The notes below the pieces were generated by a model. That model saw only the letters and a list, made by a program, of their open reading frames with translations, was not told where the DNA came from and ran no database searches. Positions 1-5,681 of a DNA stretch of 40,641 nt are shown in pieces. The position numbers were made by a program, and so were the translations under genes. Every line of letters begins with the position of its first letter. The first letter of the stretch is position 1. Origin of the DNA: a virus; the IMG/VR virus record IMGVR_UViG_3300035659_000047, positions 1 through 40,641 of that record; one strand, 5' to 3'.

Positions 1-239
1 TGGGCTGGACTTATGGCGAGTTGGGGTTGATAAGTATTTATTCCATTTTTGATTTTGCAACCGGAGATCTCAAAGATCTTATAAATATCAATCAGTTTTC
101 TTCCAGACTTTAACTGATTGTAAACGGCCTTCATATCTTTGAGAAATTTATCTTTCGGGTTAGTCTTAACCGCCTTAACATAATTTCTCCATTCCTTATA
201 GGCCTGATCTCTTCTAAGAGCATATTGTTCAATATTCAT
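1..239 (-). CDS. Hypothetical early-left protein, 3' end cut by window edge
   Basis: An open frame starts with ATG at 239 after a good ribosome site (GGAGGTGTGAG) and runs off the left edge without a stop after about 79 codons. The start reads MNIEQYALRRDQAYKEW and is charged and helical; I recognise no family. It follows the replication genes at 321-1533 on the same strand, so it probably belongs to the early-left operon. If the window ends are joined, the frame continues for about ten codons into the right end and stops near 40614, just before the ATG at 40606. That fits a circular molecule. Function unknown. Confidence 0.65.
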   Translation of the reverse strand, partial: MNIEQYALRRDQAYKEWRNYVKAVKTNPKDKFLKDMKAVYNQLKSGRKLIDIYKIFEISGCKIKNGINTYQPQLAISPA

Positions 240-320
240 CTCACACCTCCACCGACTCGATTGACCTTTTCCTTTCGATTTTTGTTGTGCCCACCTAACC
301 CTCCTCTCTCCTCAACTGTT

Positions 321-770
321 CTATATTAAAAGAGCCTTCGCCTTTTCCTTCGCAATGTTCCTTTTTGCCTCAAATTCTTTTGCCTTCTTACCTTCTAATT
401 TTGGCTTCATAATATCCTTTTCCACAACCTCAAAAATCTGACCAAGATATTTTTTAGCAAGAGCTTTACCCTCTTCGGTAGGGATCATCCATTCAAGTTG
501 GTGATCTGGTTCGATCTTTTGGCTTTCTAAGTATTTTGTATTTGCTTCGAATCGGATAAATTCATGTAATTCTACTGGTTTAGGGAAAAAGGTGTATTCA
601 CTCATAGCCTTATTTGCTGCCTTTTCGAAAGCCTGGATTGATGTGGTTGAAAACTCTTCCCAATAAACCTCGGCCCTTAGCGCTTCATCCTTGTCGTTTA
701 AATTATTTGGGAACGTTACCTTTAGTCTTCTCATTAGGATCGCAAATTTCTTTTTGTCCTCTTGTTTCAT
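321..770 (-). CDS. Putative helicase-loader/inhibitor-like protein (G39P-like)
   Basis: 149 aa, ATG preceded by AAAGGAGATGCAAG. The first 75 residues resemble the SPP1 G39P-type helicase loader layout: a lysine-rich helix, an acidic WEEF segment, then AANKAMSEYTFFPKP leading into an ELHEFIR helix, similar to the 'FPPTPAEI' ending of that family. The C-terminal half is charged and helical. It overlaps the 3' end of the DUF1376-type replication gene by 68 bases, a common pairing of initiator and loader in phages. Expected role: loading or controlling the host replicative helicase at the phage origin. The family call rests on motif layout, not on an alignment. Confidence 0.45.
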   Translation of the reverse strand: MKQEDKKKFAILMRRLKVTFPNNLNDKDEALRAEVYWEEFSTTSIQAFEKAANKAMSEYTFFPKPVELHEFIRFEANTKYLESQKIEPDHQLEWMIPTEEGKALAKKYLGQIFEVVEKDIMKPKLEGKKAKEFEAKRNIAKEKAKALLI

Positions 771-1533
771 CTTGCATCTCCTTTACTTTAAGCCAAAGAT
801 CCATGCCATCTTTTCCTTGGGTTCCTATCCTGAGTTTGTTGATTTGGGATTTAAATACTCCGATTGTGTAGCCAGATTTTTGAATAAAGGGATCGTCTGA
901 ATCAAAGAATTTTTGGATTAAGATTTGGAGATCTTCTAAAGGAATGCCCTTTAAAAGTGATTTGATTATTGAACCATCTTTAGCACCCTGCATTATCGGT
1001 GGGGTATTGAATGCTTTCTTAAATTCTTGATAGTAGAAATCTATAAAAATCTTTACATCGGGCGAAGGTGGTTTTTCAACCTTCGCAATATGTTTTAATC
1101 TTTTATTCTTTTCTTTATTAGAAGAAGAAGATGAAGAAGAAGATGAAGAGCTATCTTCCGGCTGTGCCTGTGCTATGGCAGGTGCTATATGATCTTTCCA
1201 TCTTTTTTTTGCACCACTAATTCCCTTTTCTACTTGTATTTCTCGACGTTTAGCTTGTTTTTCTCTTTCCTCTTCCAACCTTTTATTAAATAGTAAATTT
1301 GCCCCATTCGATATGAACTTTTTTCCCATGGTCCCTGACCACATTTTATACATCGTTCGTGTATCGGAAATTCCCGCTATTCTTGAAAGAGAAGCCATGT
1401 CGCAAGGTATCGGACCATTTACCCATTCATACATTAAGAGTCTCGCATAAGCGCCTACCTGTGCTACTGTCCAGCCAGCCGTATCCATATAAAAGTCCGA
1501 AGCATAAAGTTGGAACGCAGGTGGTTTGCCCAC
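703..1533 (-). CDS. DUF1376-type phage replication protein
   Basis: 276 aa from a GTG start with a weak AGGA site. Residues 1-90 match the DUF1376/YdaU pattern: FQLYASDFYMDTAGWTVAQ, then AYARLLMYEWVNGPIP, a SLSRIAG helix and a small-residue turn, ending in NKRLEEEREK. This winged-helix-like domain is usual at the N-terminus of phage replication initiators. A basic linker follows, then a run of about 11 serines encoded by repeated TCT/TCA codons, then a helical C-terminal domain (about 165-276) that may bind the loader made by the overlapping downstream gene. The serine run is a probable flexible linker and a slippage-prone microsatellite. Confidence 0.65.
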   Translation of the reverse strand: MGKPPAFQLYASDFYMDTAGWTVAQVGAYARLLMYEWVNGPIPCDMASLSRIAGISDTRTMYKMWSGTMGKKFISNGANLLFNKRLEEEREKQAKRREIQVEKGISGAKKRWKDHIAPAIAQAQPEDSSSSSSSSSSSNKEKNKRLKHIAKVEKPPSPDVKIFIDFYYQEFKKAFNTPPIMQGAKDGSIIKSLLKGIPLEDLQILIQKFFDSDDPFIQKSGYTIGVFKSQINKLRIGTQGKDGMDLWLKVKEMQDETRGQKEICDPNEKTKGNVPK

Positions 1534-1618
1534 ATTTATTTCCTATTTTTCAGGGATGGTGGACGGCGACCATATTGCCCTTTTTCCCCTTTTCTTGCCG
1601 TTGACCTCCCCAGCCCTG

Positions 1619-1762
1619 TTATTTTCTTAGAGGATTCCTCTTCACAAATCCCTGCCAATCCTTTGCCGGAACATGGGACGGGTGCGAGACCAGAGTTGGA
1701 AGACCCGCGGAAAGAGGTTCCTTCCTGAACTTCCTGGCACGTTTAGACTTTTGAGCTCTCAT
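1619..1762 (-). CDS. Small basic hypothetical protein
   Basis: 47 aa. ATG at 1762 follows TTTAGGTAAAA (AGGT, five bases before the start). The N-terminus MRAQKSKRARKFRKEP is very rich in Arg and Lys, as in small nucleic-acid-binding phage proteins. The rest is proline- and tryptophan-containing with no recognised motif. It lies between the ribbon-helix-helix gene and the replication gene on the same strand and fills most of an otherwise empty 330-base interval. It may simply be an open frame, since the ribosome site is modest. Confidence 0.4.
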   Translation of the reverse strand: MRAQKSKRARKFRKEPLSAGLPTLVSHPSHVPAKDWQGFVKRNPLRK

Positions 1763-1797
1763 TTTTACCTAAACAAGTCCCGGGATCCGGCGGGGGG

Positions 1798-1821
1798 ATG
1801 CTTCGAGGAAGGATGAAGCAT
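1798..1821. other. Small hairpin (ATGCTTC/GAAGCAT)
   Basis: A perfect 7-bp inverted repeat, ATGCTTC (1798-1804) and GAAGCAT (1815-1821), with a 10-base loop. It lies in the gap between the ribbon-helix-helix gene and the 47-aa gene, next to two CCCGGG-containing stretches. No T run follows on either strand, so it is not a clear terminator. It could be an RNA processing site or a protein-binding palindrome. Confidence 0.35.
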
Positions 1822-1865
1822 GGTTAGATTTACCAGACCCCGGGAAAGTTCAAAACACAAGGCTG

Positions 1866-2075
1866 TCATTTTTCTTTACAATTCTGTCCTTGCAGATCAA
1901 AAAAATTTAAGAGAGAATATTTTTCAACATCGTAGGAGGTTAAATGAATCCCTCTGGTAATCAAATGAATAATCATTTCGTTCTTGCTCCGACCTTCTTT
2001 TCGGGCGAACTCTTCGACCAGAGAATCAATTTTCAAAGGGAGTCTGATATAGGTAGGATCACCCTTTTTATCCAC
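1866..2075 (-). CDS. Ribbon-helix-helix (Arc/MetJ-type) DNA-binding protein
   Basis: 69 aa from a GTG start after GGGGGGACAGGTCAA. The pattern is that of a ribbon-helix-helix repressor: a short beta strand (PTYIRLPLKI, residues 7-16), helix A (DSLVEEFARKEG), a KNEM turn, then helix B (EMIIHLITRGIHL). Length fits the family, whose members bind operators as dimers of dimers. It is the first gene after the terminator at 2112-2167 and heads the replication genes, so it may autoregulate that operon. The target site is not identified. Confidence 0.65.
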   Translation of the reverse strand: MDKKGDPTYIRLPLKIDSLVEEFARKEGRSKNEMIIHLITRGIHLTSYDVEKYSLLNFFDLQGQNCKEK

Positions 2076-2111
2076 TTGACCTGTCCCCCCTTCTTTGATA
2101 GGTTAGTGGTT

Positions 2112-2167
2112 AAAGAAAAAAGAGGCCCCGGAAACATTGCCCTTCAAGCTTCATTATCCAGGACCTC
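2112..2167 (-). terminator. Strong Rho-independent terminator in the early-left operon
   Basis: On the minus strand, GAGGTCCTGG (2167-2158) can pair over 10 bp, with two G-U pairs, with CCGGGGCCTC (2131-2122). The next bases are TTTTTTCTTT. It lies between the small leftward HTH genes and the ribbon-helix-helix/replication genes, so transcripts from the left promoter near 3000 must pass it to reach the replication genes. Next to it, GGGGATCGCTCCCC followed by TTTTCTTT (2172-2193) forms a smaller terminator-like hairpin on the plus strand. Confidence 0.6.
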
Positions 2168-2209
2168 TTCGGGGATCGCTCCCCTTTTCTTTGGAAAGGA
2201 GAAAAAATT

Positions 2210-2389
2210 ATGGACAGCAAAGAATTAATCATCACAACGGCCAAAGAAATTCTTTTAAAAAGTCTCGACCAGAAAGGAAGCAGTGCTTTCATTTTTCCCA
2301 GTGAAACCGCCGATCACACAGATCGACTCGGAGACCGCTTCAAGATTCTGGTATCAAAAACCCAAGAAGCATTTAAGTCTCTTGAGTAG
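2210..2389 (+). CDS. Small hypothetical protein
   Basis: 59 aa. ATG at 2210 has a strong ribosome site (GGAAAGGAG, 7-8 bases upstream). The sequence begins MDSKELIITTAKEILLKSL and is mixed helical; I recognise no family. It points right inside a leftward region, and its 3' end overlaps the 3' end of the leftward 45-aa gene by 17 bases. A plus-strand hairpin with a T tract (2172-2193) sits just ahead of its ribosome site and could act as an attenuator. No clear promoter is visible upstream. Confidence 0.5.
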   Translation: MDSKELIITTAKEILLKSLDQKGSSAFIFPSETADHTDRLGDRFKILVSKTQEAFKSLE

Positions 2390-2510
2390 GCTTGTCTGGC
2401 TCGTAGTTGTAAAGAAGACGCGCTACTTCAATAACCTCTGTGATGGTGAAATCCGTACCGGCGCCCTTACAGAATTCCAAGCCTTTATTTAGGGCCTGCT
2501 CATAAGTCAT
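2373..2510 (-). CDS. Small hypothetical early-left protein
   Basis: 45 aa. ATG at 2510 is preceded by a near-ideal ribosome site (CAGGAGG, six bases upstream). The sequence starts MTYEQALNKGLEFCKGAGTD and is followed by a TEVIEVARLLYNY helix. It has no known domain. It is transcribed in the same direction as the HTH gene at 2605-2796 and probably shares its transcript from the promoter at 3007-3034. It lies before the terminator at 2112-2167, which is where antitermination proteins often sit in lambda-like phages; nothing in its sequence proves such a role. Confidence 0.6.
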   Translation of the reverse strand: MTYEQALNKGLEFCKGAGTDFTITEVIEVARLLYNYEPDKPTQET

Positions 2511-2604
2511 GATGAACCTCCTGTGTTTGGGGTTGATGAGGAGCAACGACGCTTTTCCCGTTCGGTGCCATTTTTGTGCTGATCAAAGAACAAAATACGG
2601 CACA

Positions 2605-2796
2605 TTAATTTCCCCAAATTTTTTGGTACGGAACGCCAAGAATTTGAGAGATTTTGACTTTATGTTTTTCGGTACTTCGACGTCCCTTCTGAATATCGCA
2701 AAGGGTCTGAGGCTCGATTCCAGCAGCTCTCGCAAGAGCAGCCTTGCTGTTAAAACCCCTCCTGAGAACAAGAATGCGGAATTCTAAATCAGTCAT
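2605..2796 (-). CDS. Small HTH (XRE/Cro-type) regulator
   Basis: 63 aa, almost entirely one helix-turn-helix domain. FNSKAALARAAGIEPQTLCD gives the 'A-ALAR-AGI-pqTL' pattern of helices 2 and 3 of XRE/Cro proteins, followed by a basic segment and the closing helix VKISQILGVPYQKIW. It is the first recognisable leftward gene after the promoter at 3007-3034, which suits a Cro-like partner of the CI-like repressor at 3046. Its 5' end overlaps the start of the rightward coiled-coil frame by 23 bases. Start ATG at 2796 has only a weak AAGG site. Confidence 0.7.
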   Translation of the reverse strand: MTDLEFRILVLRRGFNSKAALARAAGIEPQTLCDIQKGRRSTEKHKVKISQILGVPYQKIWGN

Positions 2797-2995
2797 TGCG
2801 AACCTTATAAAGGAAAATAGAAAGCTTCAAATAAAGCTTGATAAGCTTGAGAGCAAAAATCGTAAGTTGGAGGTAAAGGCCTTCAAGCTTGAAATAAAGT
2901 CTCTGAAACAAGTAAGACAGATAATCGAATTGAGGGATCAGCTTTCGTCTAAGACGCTTGAAAAAGTGCTGACTTCTAAACTTGAGAGAACTTAG
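2774..2995 (+). CDS. Small coiled-coil protein (uncertain)
   Basis: 73 aa if it starts at ATG 2774. The sequence is almost wholly heptad-like: KENRKLQIKLDKLESKNRKL followed by EVKAFKLEIKSL, with Leu every three or four residues. This strongly suggests a coiled coil. The ribosome site is poor (GAGAACAAG), and the gene is antisense to the leader of the leftward transcript from the promoter at 3007-3034. It could be read through into the repressor gene 50 bases downstream, or it could be chance. The opposite strand holds a 69-codon frame (2998-2789) whose start falls almost at the predicted left transcription start. Confidence 0.4.
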   Translation: MRNSKSVIANLIKENRKLQIKLDKLESKNRKLEVKAFKLEIKSLKQVRQIIELRDQLSSKTLEKVLTSKLERT

Positions 2996-3006
2996 CATGG
3001 ATTTAG

Positions 3007-3034
3007 ATTATACACAGTGAGAAAAATTTGTCAA
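3007..3034 (-). promoter_or_regulatory. Left promoter (PL-like), sigma70-type
   Basis: On the minus strand, TTGACA (3034-3029), a 16-base spacer and TATAAT (3012-3007) make a consensus sigma70-type promoter firing left, with a start expected near 3000. Over 33 aligned bases it matches the right promoter at 3482-3509 at 28 positions, including the shared GTGTATAATCTAA. It lies right at the 5' end of the CI-like repressor gene, so its -35 region overlaps that gene's ribosome site. Confidence 0.8.
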
Positions 3035-3045
3035 GGAAAATTTCT

Positions 3046-3456
3046 ATGAAGAAAAGAGGGCCAAAGGTAAAAGCATTAAAACCAAATGCAATAAATCGGC
3101 GATTTGCTTCAAATTTTCGTCAAAAAAGGGGACAAAAAACATTCGAAGAATTGAGCAAAGAAACTGGTATTCCAACATCAACTTTAAATAAAATGGAAAA
3201 TGGCTTTACATTGCCAAGAACAGAAGAGAGTTGGATTAAGTTGGCCCAAGCCCTTAAAACAACAATAGATTTCTTATTTACGGGCGAAGACGAAAAACGT
3301 GATTTGACCCAACAAAGAAGACAATCTTATAGAAGAAAAGAAGATCGAGATAAAGAAGCAATAATAAAAAATTTAAATCCAGAGACCAAATATGAATTAA
3401 AAATCAGCATTGATACCGATAGCTTAAAAGATATCATCTCCAAGATAACCGCCTAA
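3046..3456 (+). CDS. CI-like HTH repressor
   Basis: 136 aa from ATG 3046 (AAGGA eight bases upstream; a TTG at 3028 is less likely). An XRE helix-turn-helix lies at about residues 20-75: FRQKRGQKTFEELSKETGIP, TSTLNKMENGFTLP, then a KLAQALKTTIDFLF helix. The C-terminal half is charged (RRQSYRRKEDRDKEA) and ends in an amphipathic segment. It has no LexA-type peptidase domain, so induction is unlikely to be RecA-driven self-cleavage. It is flanked by two near-identical divergent promoters that share GTGTATAATCTAA, as expected for a master lysogeny repressor between PL and PR. It is the best candidate for the immunity repressor. Confidence 0.75.
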   Translation: MKKRGPKVKALKPNAINRRFASNFRQKRGQKTFEELSKETGIPTSTLNKMENGFTLPRTEESWIKLAQALKTTIDFLFTGEDEKRDLTQQRRQSYRRKEDRDKEAIIKNLNPETKYELKISIDTDSLKDIISKITA

Positions 3457-3481
3457 TTTTTCCCCCACCAGAAAAAAAGAC

Positions 3482-3509
3482 TTGACAAATCTTTCCACCC
3501 GTGTATAAT
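3482..3509 (+). promoter_or_regulatory. Right promoter (PR-like), sigma70-type
   Basis: TTGACA (3482-3487), 16-base spacer and TATAAT (3504-3509), both at consensus, with a start expected at about 3516. It drives the pentapeptide-repeat gene and the long rightward operon. Its spacer and downstream bases closely match the left promoter, so the same repressor probably binds both. Confidence 0.85.
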
Positions 3510-3513
3510 CTAA

Positions 3514-3541
3514 CCATCAACGCCAAGGAGGTTGTTGATGG
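3514..3541 (+). promoter_or_regulatory. Hairpin holding the start codon and presenting the ribosome site
   Basis: CCATCAAC (3514-3521) is the exact complement of GTTGATGG (3534-3541). The 12-base loop contains AAGGAGG, and the ATG at 3538 lies in the 3' arm. As transcription should begin near 3516, this would be at or close to the very 5' end of the mRNA. It could tune translation of the pentapeptide-repeat protein, or the dyad could be an operator. Confidence 0.55.
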
Positions 3542-4236
3542 AACAAATCAAAAATAGATTTACTCTCAAGTTAATTTGTGAAGACGATTGCACAAAAAAA
3601 GAATTAGCTGAGAAAAATAAAGCCAATCTCAGGGGAGCCGATCTCTGGGGAGCCGATCTCAGGGGAGCCAATCTCTGGGAAGCCGATCTCAGGGGAGCCA
3701 ATCTCTGGGAAGCCGATCTCAGGGGAGCCAATCTCTGGGGAGCCAATCTCTGGGGAGCCAATCTCAGGGAAGCCGATCTCTGGGGAGCCAATCTCAGGGA
3801 AGCCGATCTCAGGGAAGCCGATCTCAGGGGAGCCAATCTCAGGGAAGCCGATCTCAGGGGAGCCAATCTCAGGGGAGCCAATCTCTGGGGAGCCAATCTC
3901 TGGGAAGCCGATCTCTGGGGAGCCAATCTCGAATTTTTCCAATTCCCTTCTGTTCAATTAATTTCTTCAATTCGACTTAATAATCTTTCCGAGAATCTTC
4001 AAGTTGAATTAATGCGACGGGATGCTTTCGGGCATCCCCATCCAGAATTATTTGACGAATGGCAAAAGACCGGGAAATGTCCATACCAAAATGAAGAACG
4101 ATTCTGGTTATTTGAACCAAATCCCAAACTTTGGAAACCCGGGCTTCCAGAAATGACAGATAGAGATTTAATTATTGCCATCTGCCGAAATCAGGGGTGG
4201 GGAATAAAAAATTATCTTCCAAAAAAAGGTTCTTGA
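3538..4236 (+). CDS. Pentapeptide-repeat protein
   Basis: 232 aa from ATG 3538, six bases after AAGGAGG. Residues about 29-131 are some 20 consecutive A(N/D)L(R/W)(G/E) pentapeptides, which fold as a right-handed quadrilateral beta-helix. The C-terminal 100 residues (after NLEFFQFPSV) are non-repetitive, with DEWQKTGKCPYQNEERFW and a final helix. Relatives with such helices include DNA-mimic gyrase-binding proteins (Qnr/MfpA), but a gyrase role here is only a guess. It is the first gene of the right operon, under a consensus promoter and a start-codon hairpin, so high early expression is likely. Confidence 0.8.
   Translation: MEQIKNRFTLKLICEDDCTKKELAEKNKANLRGADLWGADLRGANLWEADLRGANLWEADLRGANLWGANLWGANLREADLWGANLREADLREADLRGANLREADLRGANLRGANLWGANLWEADLWGANLEFFQFPSVQLISSIRLNNLSENLQVELMRRDAFGHPHPELFDEWQKTGKCPYQNEERFWLFEPNPKLWKPGLPEMTDRDLIIAICRNQGWGIKNYLPKKGS
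3622..3930 (+). repeat. 15-bp tandem repeat array inside the pentapeptide gene
   Basis: About 20 head-to-tail copies of a 15-base unit of the form GCCRATCTCWGGGRA. Almost all variation sits at three or four fixed positions (N/D, R/W, G/E). The near-identity at DNA level suggests recent expansion or repeated correction between units, and length change by slippage would stay in frame. Confidence 0.85.
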
Positions 4237-4337
4237 TGCTTTATTTCGTCAAAACATATTTTTCTATTCGCAATCGACTTCGGATCGTAGCTCTTAAATT
4301 CCAAATTGCCTGGTATAGATTAACAAAACCATTCTAA
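4236..4337 (+). CDS. Tiny basic hypothetical protein
   Basis: 33 aa, starting at ATG 4236 within TGATG of the preceding stop codon, with AAAGG a few bases upstream. The sequence starts MLYFVKTYFSIRNRLRIVAL, basic and amphipathic. It fills the gap between the pentapeptide gene and the zinc-ribbon gene. Translational coupling supports it, but it is very short. Confidence 0.4.
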   Translation: MLYFVKTYFSIRNRLRIVALKFQIAWYRLTKPF

Positions 4338-4352
4338 AAGGAGAAAATTTTA

Positions 4353-4517
4353 ATGATTTTCTGCCCAAGATGTCCCAAATGTAATTCTAATAAAGTTGAA
4401 CGAACATGTAATACTTTTACTAAAGGTAAAAGAACTAAATGGACAGGGTGCTATTGTCATTATTGCGGTCATTGGTGGGAGAAAAAAATACAAATCAGGC
4501 CGCCAATGAAATTCTAA
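4353..4517 (+). CDS. Small zinc-ribbon protein
   Basis: 54 aa. ATG at 4353 follows AAAGGAG. Cysteines are arranged as CPRCPKC near the start and CYCHYCGHWW in the middle, giving two knuckles as in zinc ribbons. The spacer is basic (TKGKRTKWTG). Such proteins in phage early operons often bind nucleic acid or RNA polymerase. No specific role can be read from the sequence. Confidence 0.65.
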   Translation: MIFCPRCPKCNSNKVERTCNTFTKGKRTKWTGCYCHYCGHWWEKKIQIRPPMKF

Positions 4518-4539
4518 AGATGATGCAAGGAGCAACGCC

Positions 4540-4686
4540 ATGATGGAACCTGGCCTTCTTCCGCCTCTCGAGGGCATGGTCTGTATGCTGATTTTGATTC
4601 CCGTCATTATTCTTGCATTTATGGCCTTCGCTGGTTTCCTGAAACTTTGTTTTTGGGTTTTTAAAGGGATTGATAAGGAGATGTGA
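4540..4686 (+). CDS. Small single-pass membrane protein
   Basis: 48 aa, starting at a double ATG at 4540 with AAGGAG seven bases upstream. Residues 13-42 form one long hydrophobic segment (VCMLILIPVIILAFMAF...) followed by FKGIDKEM. The predicted location is the inner membrane. Its stop codon lies next to the start of the next gene, so the tiny genes here are probably coupled. Function unknown. Confidence 0.6.
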   Translation: MMEPGLLPPLEGMVCMLILIPVIILAFMAFAGFLKLCFWVFKGIDKEM

Positions 4687-4687
4687 A

Positions 4688-4888
4688 ATGAGATTCTTCA
4701 GAAAACTACTCTTTAGAATTTTTGCAATTGAATATAATTTTCATCAAATCTTTATGCGCCAGAAAGCCCTTAAAACTCAATTAGACTTTCTCCTAAAAAT
4801 GACCAATAGAAAAATCCGTAAGAAATGGCGGAGAATTTTAACCCGCAAAACAAGCCCCTTTTACATTGGAGATATTATGGGGAGATAA
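4688..4888 (+). CDS. Small basic hypothetical protein
   Basis: 66 aa from ATG 4688, with AAGGAG upstream inside the end of the preceding gene. An in-frame TTG further upstream is not needed. The sequence is strongly basic and aromatic (MRFFRKLLFRIFAIEYNF, later NRKIRKKWRRILTRK), like small membrane-surface or nucleic-acid-binding proteins. It ends in TAATG, where the next gene starts. Unknown function. Confidence 0.5.
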   Translation: MRFFRKLLFRIFAIEYNFHQIFMRQKALKTQLDFLLKMTNRKIRKKWRRILTRKTSPFYIGDIMGR

Positions 4889-5091
4889 TGGAACCTCATT
4901 CAAGAATGGGCATTAGGGTCAGGGGATGCAGAATTCTTCCTTACTACCATTTACGTAAGATAAGAAAGACAAACAAAACCGATTTCGGCCCGATTGAAGT
5001 AACCTACATCAAAAAGACTTGGTGGAAGAAATTCAAAATATGGCTCGGAAAAGCGTGGAAGAAACTCTACCAGCAGGGGAAGAGGGGATGA
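4888..5091 (+). CDS. Small basic hypothetical protein
   Basis: 67 aa. ATG 4888 overlaps the preceding stop as TAATG and follows GGGGAGATA. The C-terminal half is rich in Trp and Lys (KKTWWKKFKIWLGKAWKKLY), an amphipathic membrane-binding-like helix. No family recognised. Coupled to its neighbours in the early-right operon. Confidence 0.5.
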   Translation: MEPHSRMGIRVRGCRILPYYHLRKIRKTNKTDFGPIEVTYIKKTWWKKFKIWLGKAWKKLYQQGKRG

Positions 5092-5095
5092 ACCA

Positions 5096-5398
5096 ATGTC
5101 AGCAAATAAAGCATTGAGAAGGCTTGTTAAAAGGATAGAAGAACTTAAAAGGCAAATTGAACAAATGGAAGAACAGTATCAAGAGAATGAACATTATCAC
5201 GAAAATAGAATGGGAGAAATAAGAGCATCTGCTGAAAGAATTGCAAGAAATGCCGATTGGGAACGCCAACAAGCCGAGGATCGCTTACGGACCCGGGAAT
5301 ATGAGGCCCACGATATTGCAAGAAGAATTGAAAGGGCCAGAGAACGAGGCGACCTTTATGAATGCGATAAATATTTGAGGAGATTAAAGTCTTTTTAA
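5096..5398 (+). CDS. Charged coiled-coil protein
   Basis: 100 aa, ATG after GGGGATGAACCA. Nearly the whole chain is charged helix with heptad character: RLVKRIEELKRQIEQMEEQY, then AERIARNADWERQQAEDRL and DIARRIERARERG. No cysteines, signal or membrane segment. Such proteins usually oligomerise; the partner is unknown. Confidence 0.6.
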   Translation: MSANKALRRLVKRIEELKRQIEQMEEQYQENEHYHENRMGEIRASAERIARNADWERQQAEDRLRTREYEAHDIARRIERARERGDLYECDKYLRRLKSF

Positions 5399-5411
5399 AG
5401 GGGAAGGGGGG

Positions 5412-5681
5412 ATGAAACCCCAAAAAGTAAATATTTTAGGAATGGAGTTAGATGAATGGAAGCTTGATTCTTCTGTTGCTCATTTTGGTGTAGGTTCTGA
5501 TTGGGCAACACTTTATGACATTCAAAGTTCAATCAAAGAAAAAGGCCATGCAACAATGCTTTTAAAAGAAGCGAAGAGTTATTACCAATCACAAAACAAA
5601 AAGGTAGGTGGTTCCGTCGCGCTAAATCCAATAATGAGAAAAATCTATAAAAAATTAAATATTAAAGAGTATAAAAAATGA
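5412..5681 (+). CDS. Small GNAT-like acetyltransferase
   Basis: 89 aa. The segment ATLYDIQSSIKEKGHATMLL resembles GNAT motif A: a beta strand, then the pyrophosphate loop (Q/R-x-x-G-x-G/A, here KEKGHA) and the following helix. VALNPIMRKIYKKLNI fits motif B (N-x-x-x-x-x-x-Y). The N-terminal strands of a full GNAT domain are short or missing, so it may be a minimal or degraded enzyme. Its stop overlaps the next start as ATGA. Substrate unknown. Confidence 0.55.
   Translation: MKPQKVNILGMELDEWKLDSSVAHFGVGSDWATLYDIQSSIKEKGHATMLLKEAKSYYQSQNKKVGGSVALNPIMRKIYKKLNIKEYKK

Noticed and set aside
2509-2787. 92-codon plus-strand frame opposite the small HTH gene, with a CxxC motif
   Set aside because: The opposite strand encodes a recognisable HTH protein; this frame has no continuous domain.
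2789-2998. Leftward 69-codon frame as a called gene
   Set aside because: It is the complement of a coiled-coil pattern, hydrophobic and without domain. It is kept only as an alternative in a finding because of its start position.
3510-3957. Long reverse-strand frames opposite the pentapeptide gene, and a CRISPR-like look of the repeats
   Set aside because: The 15-base period keeps several frames open by chance. Units are contiguous with no spacers and encode a clear pentapeptide helix on the plus strand.
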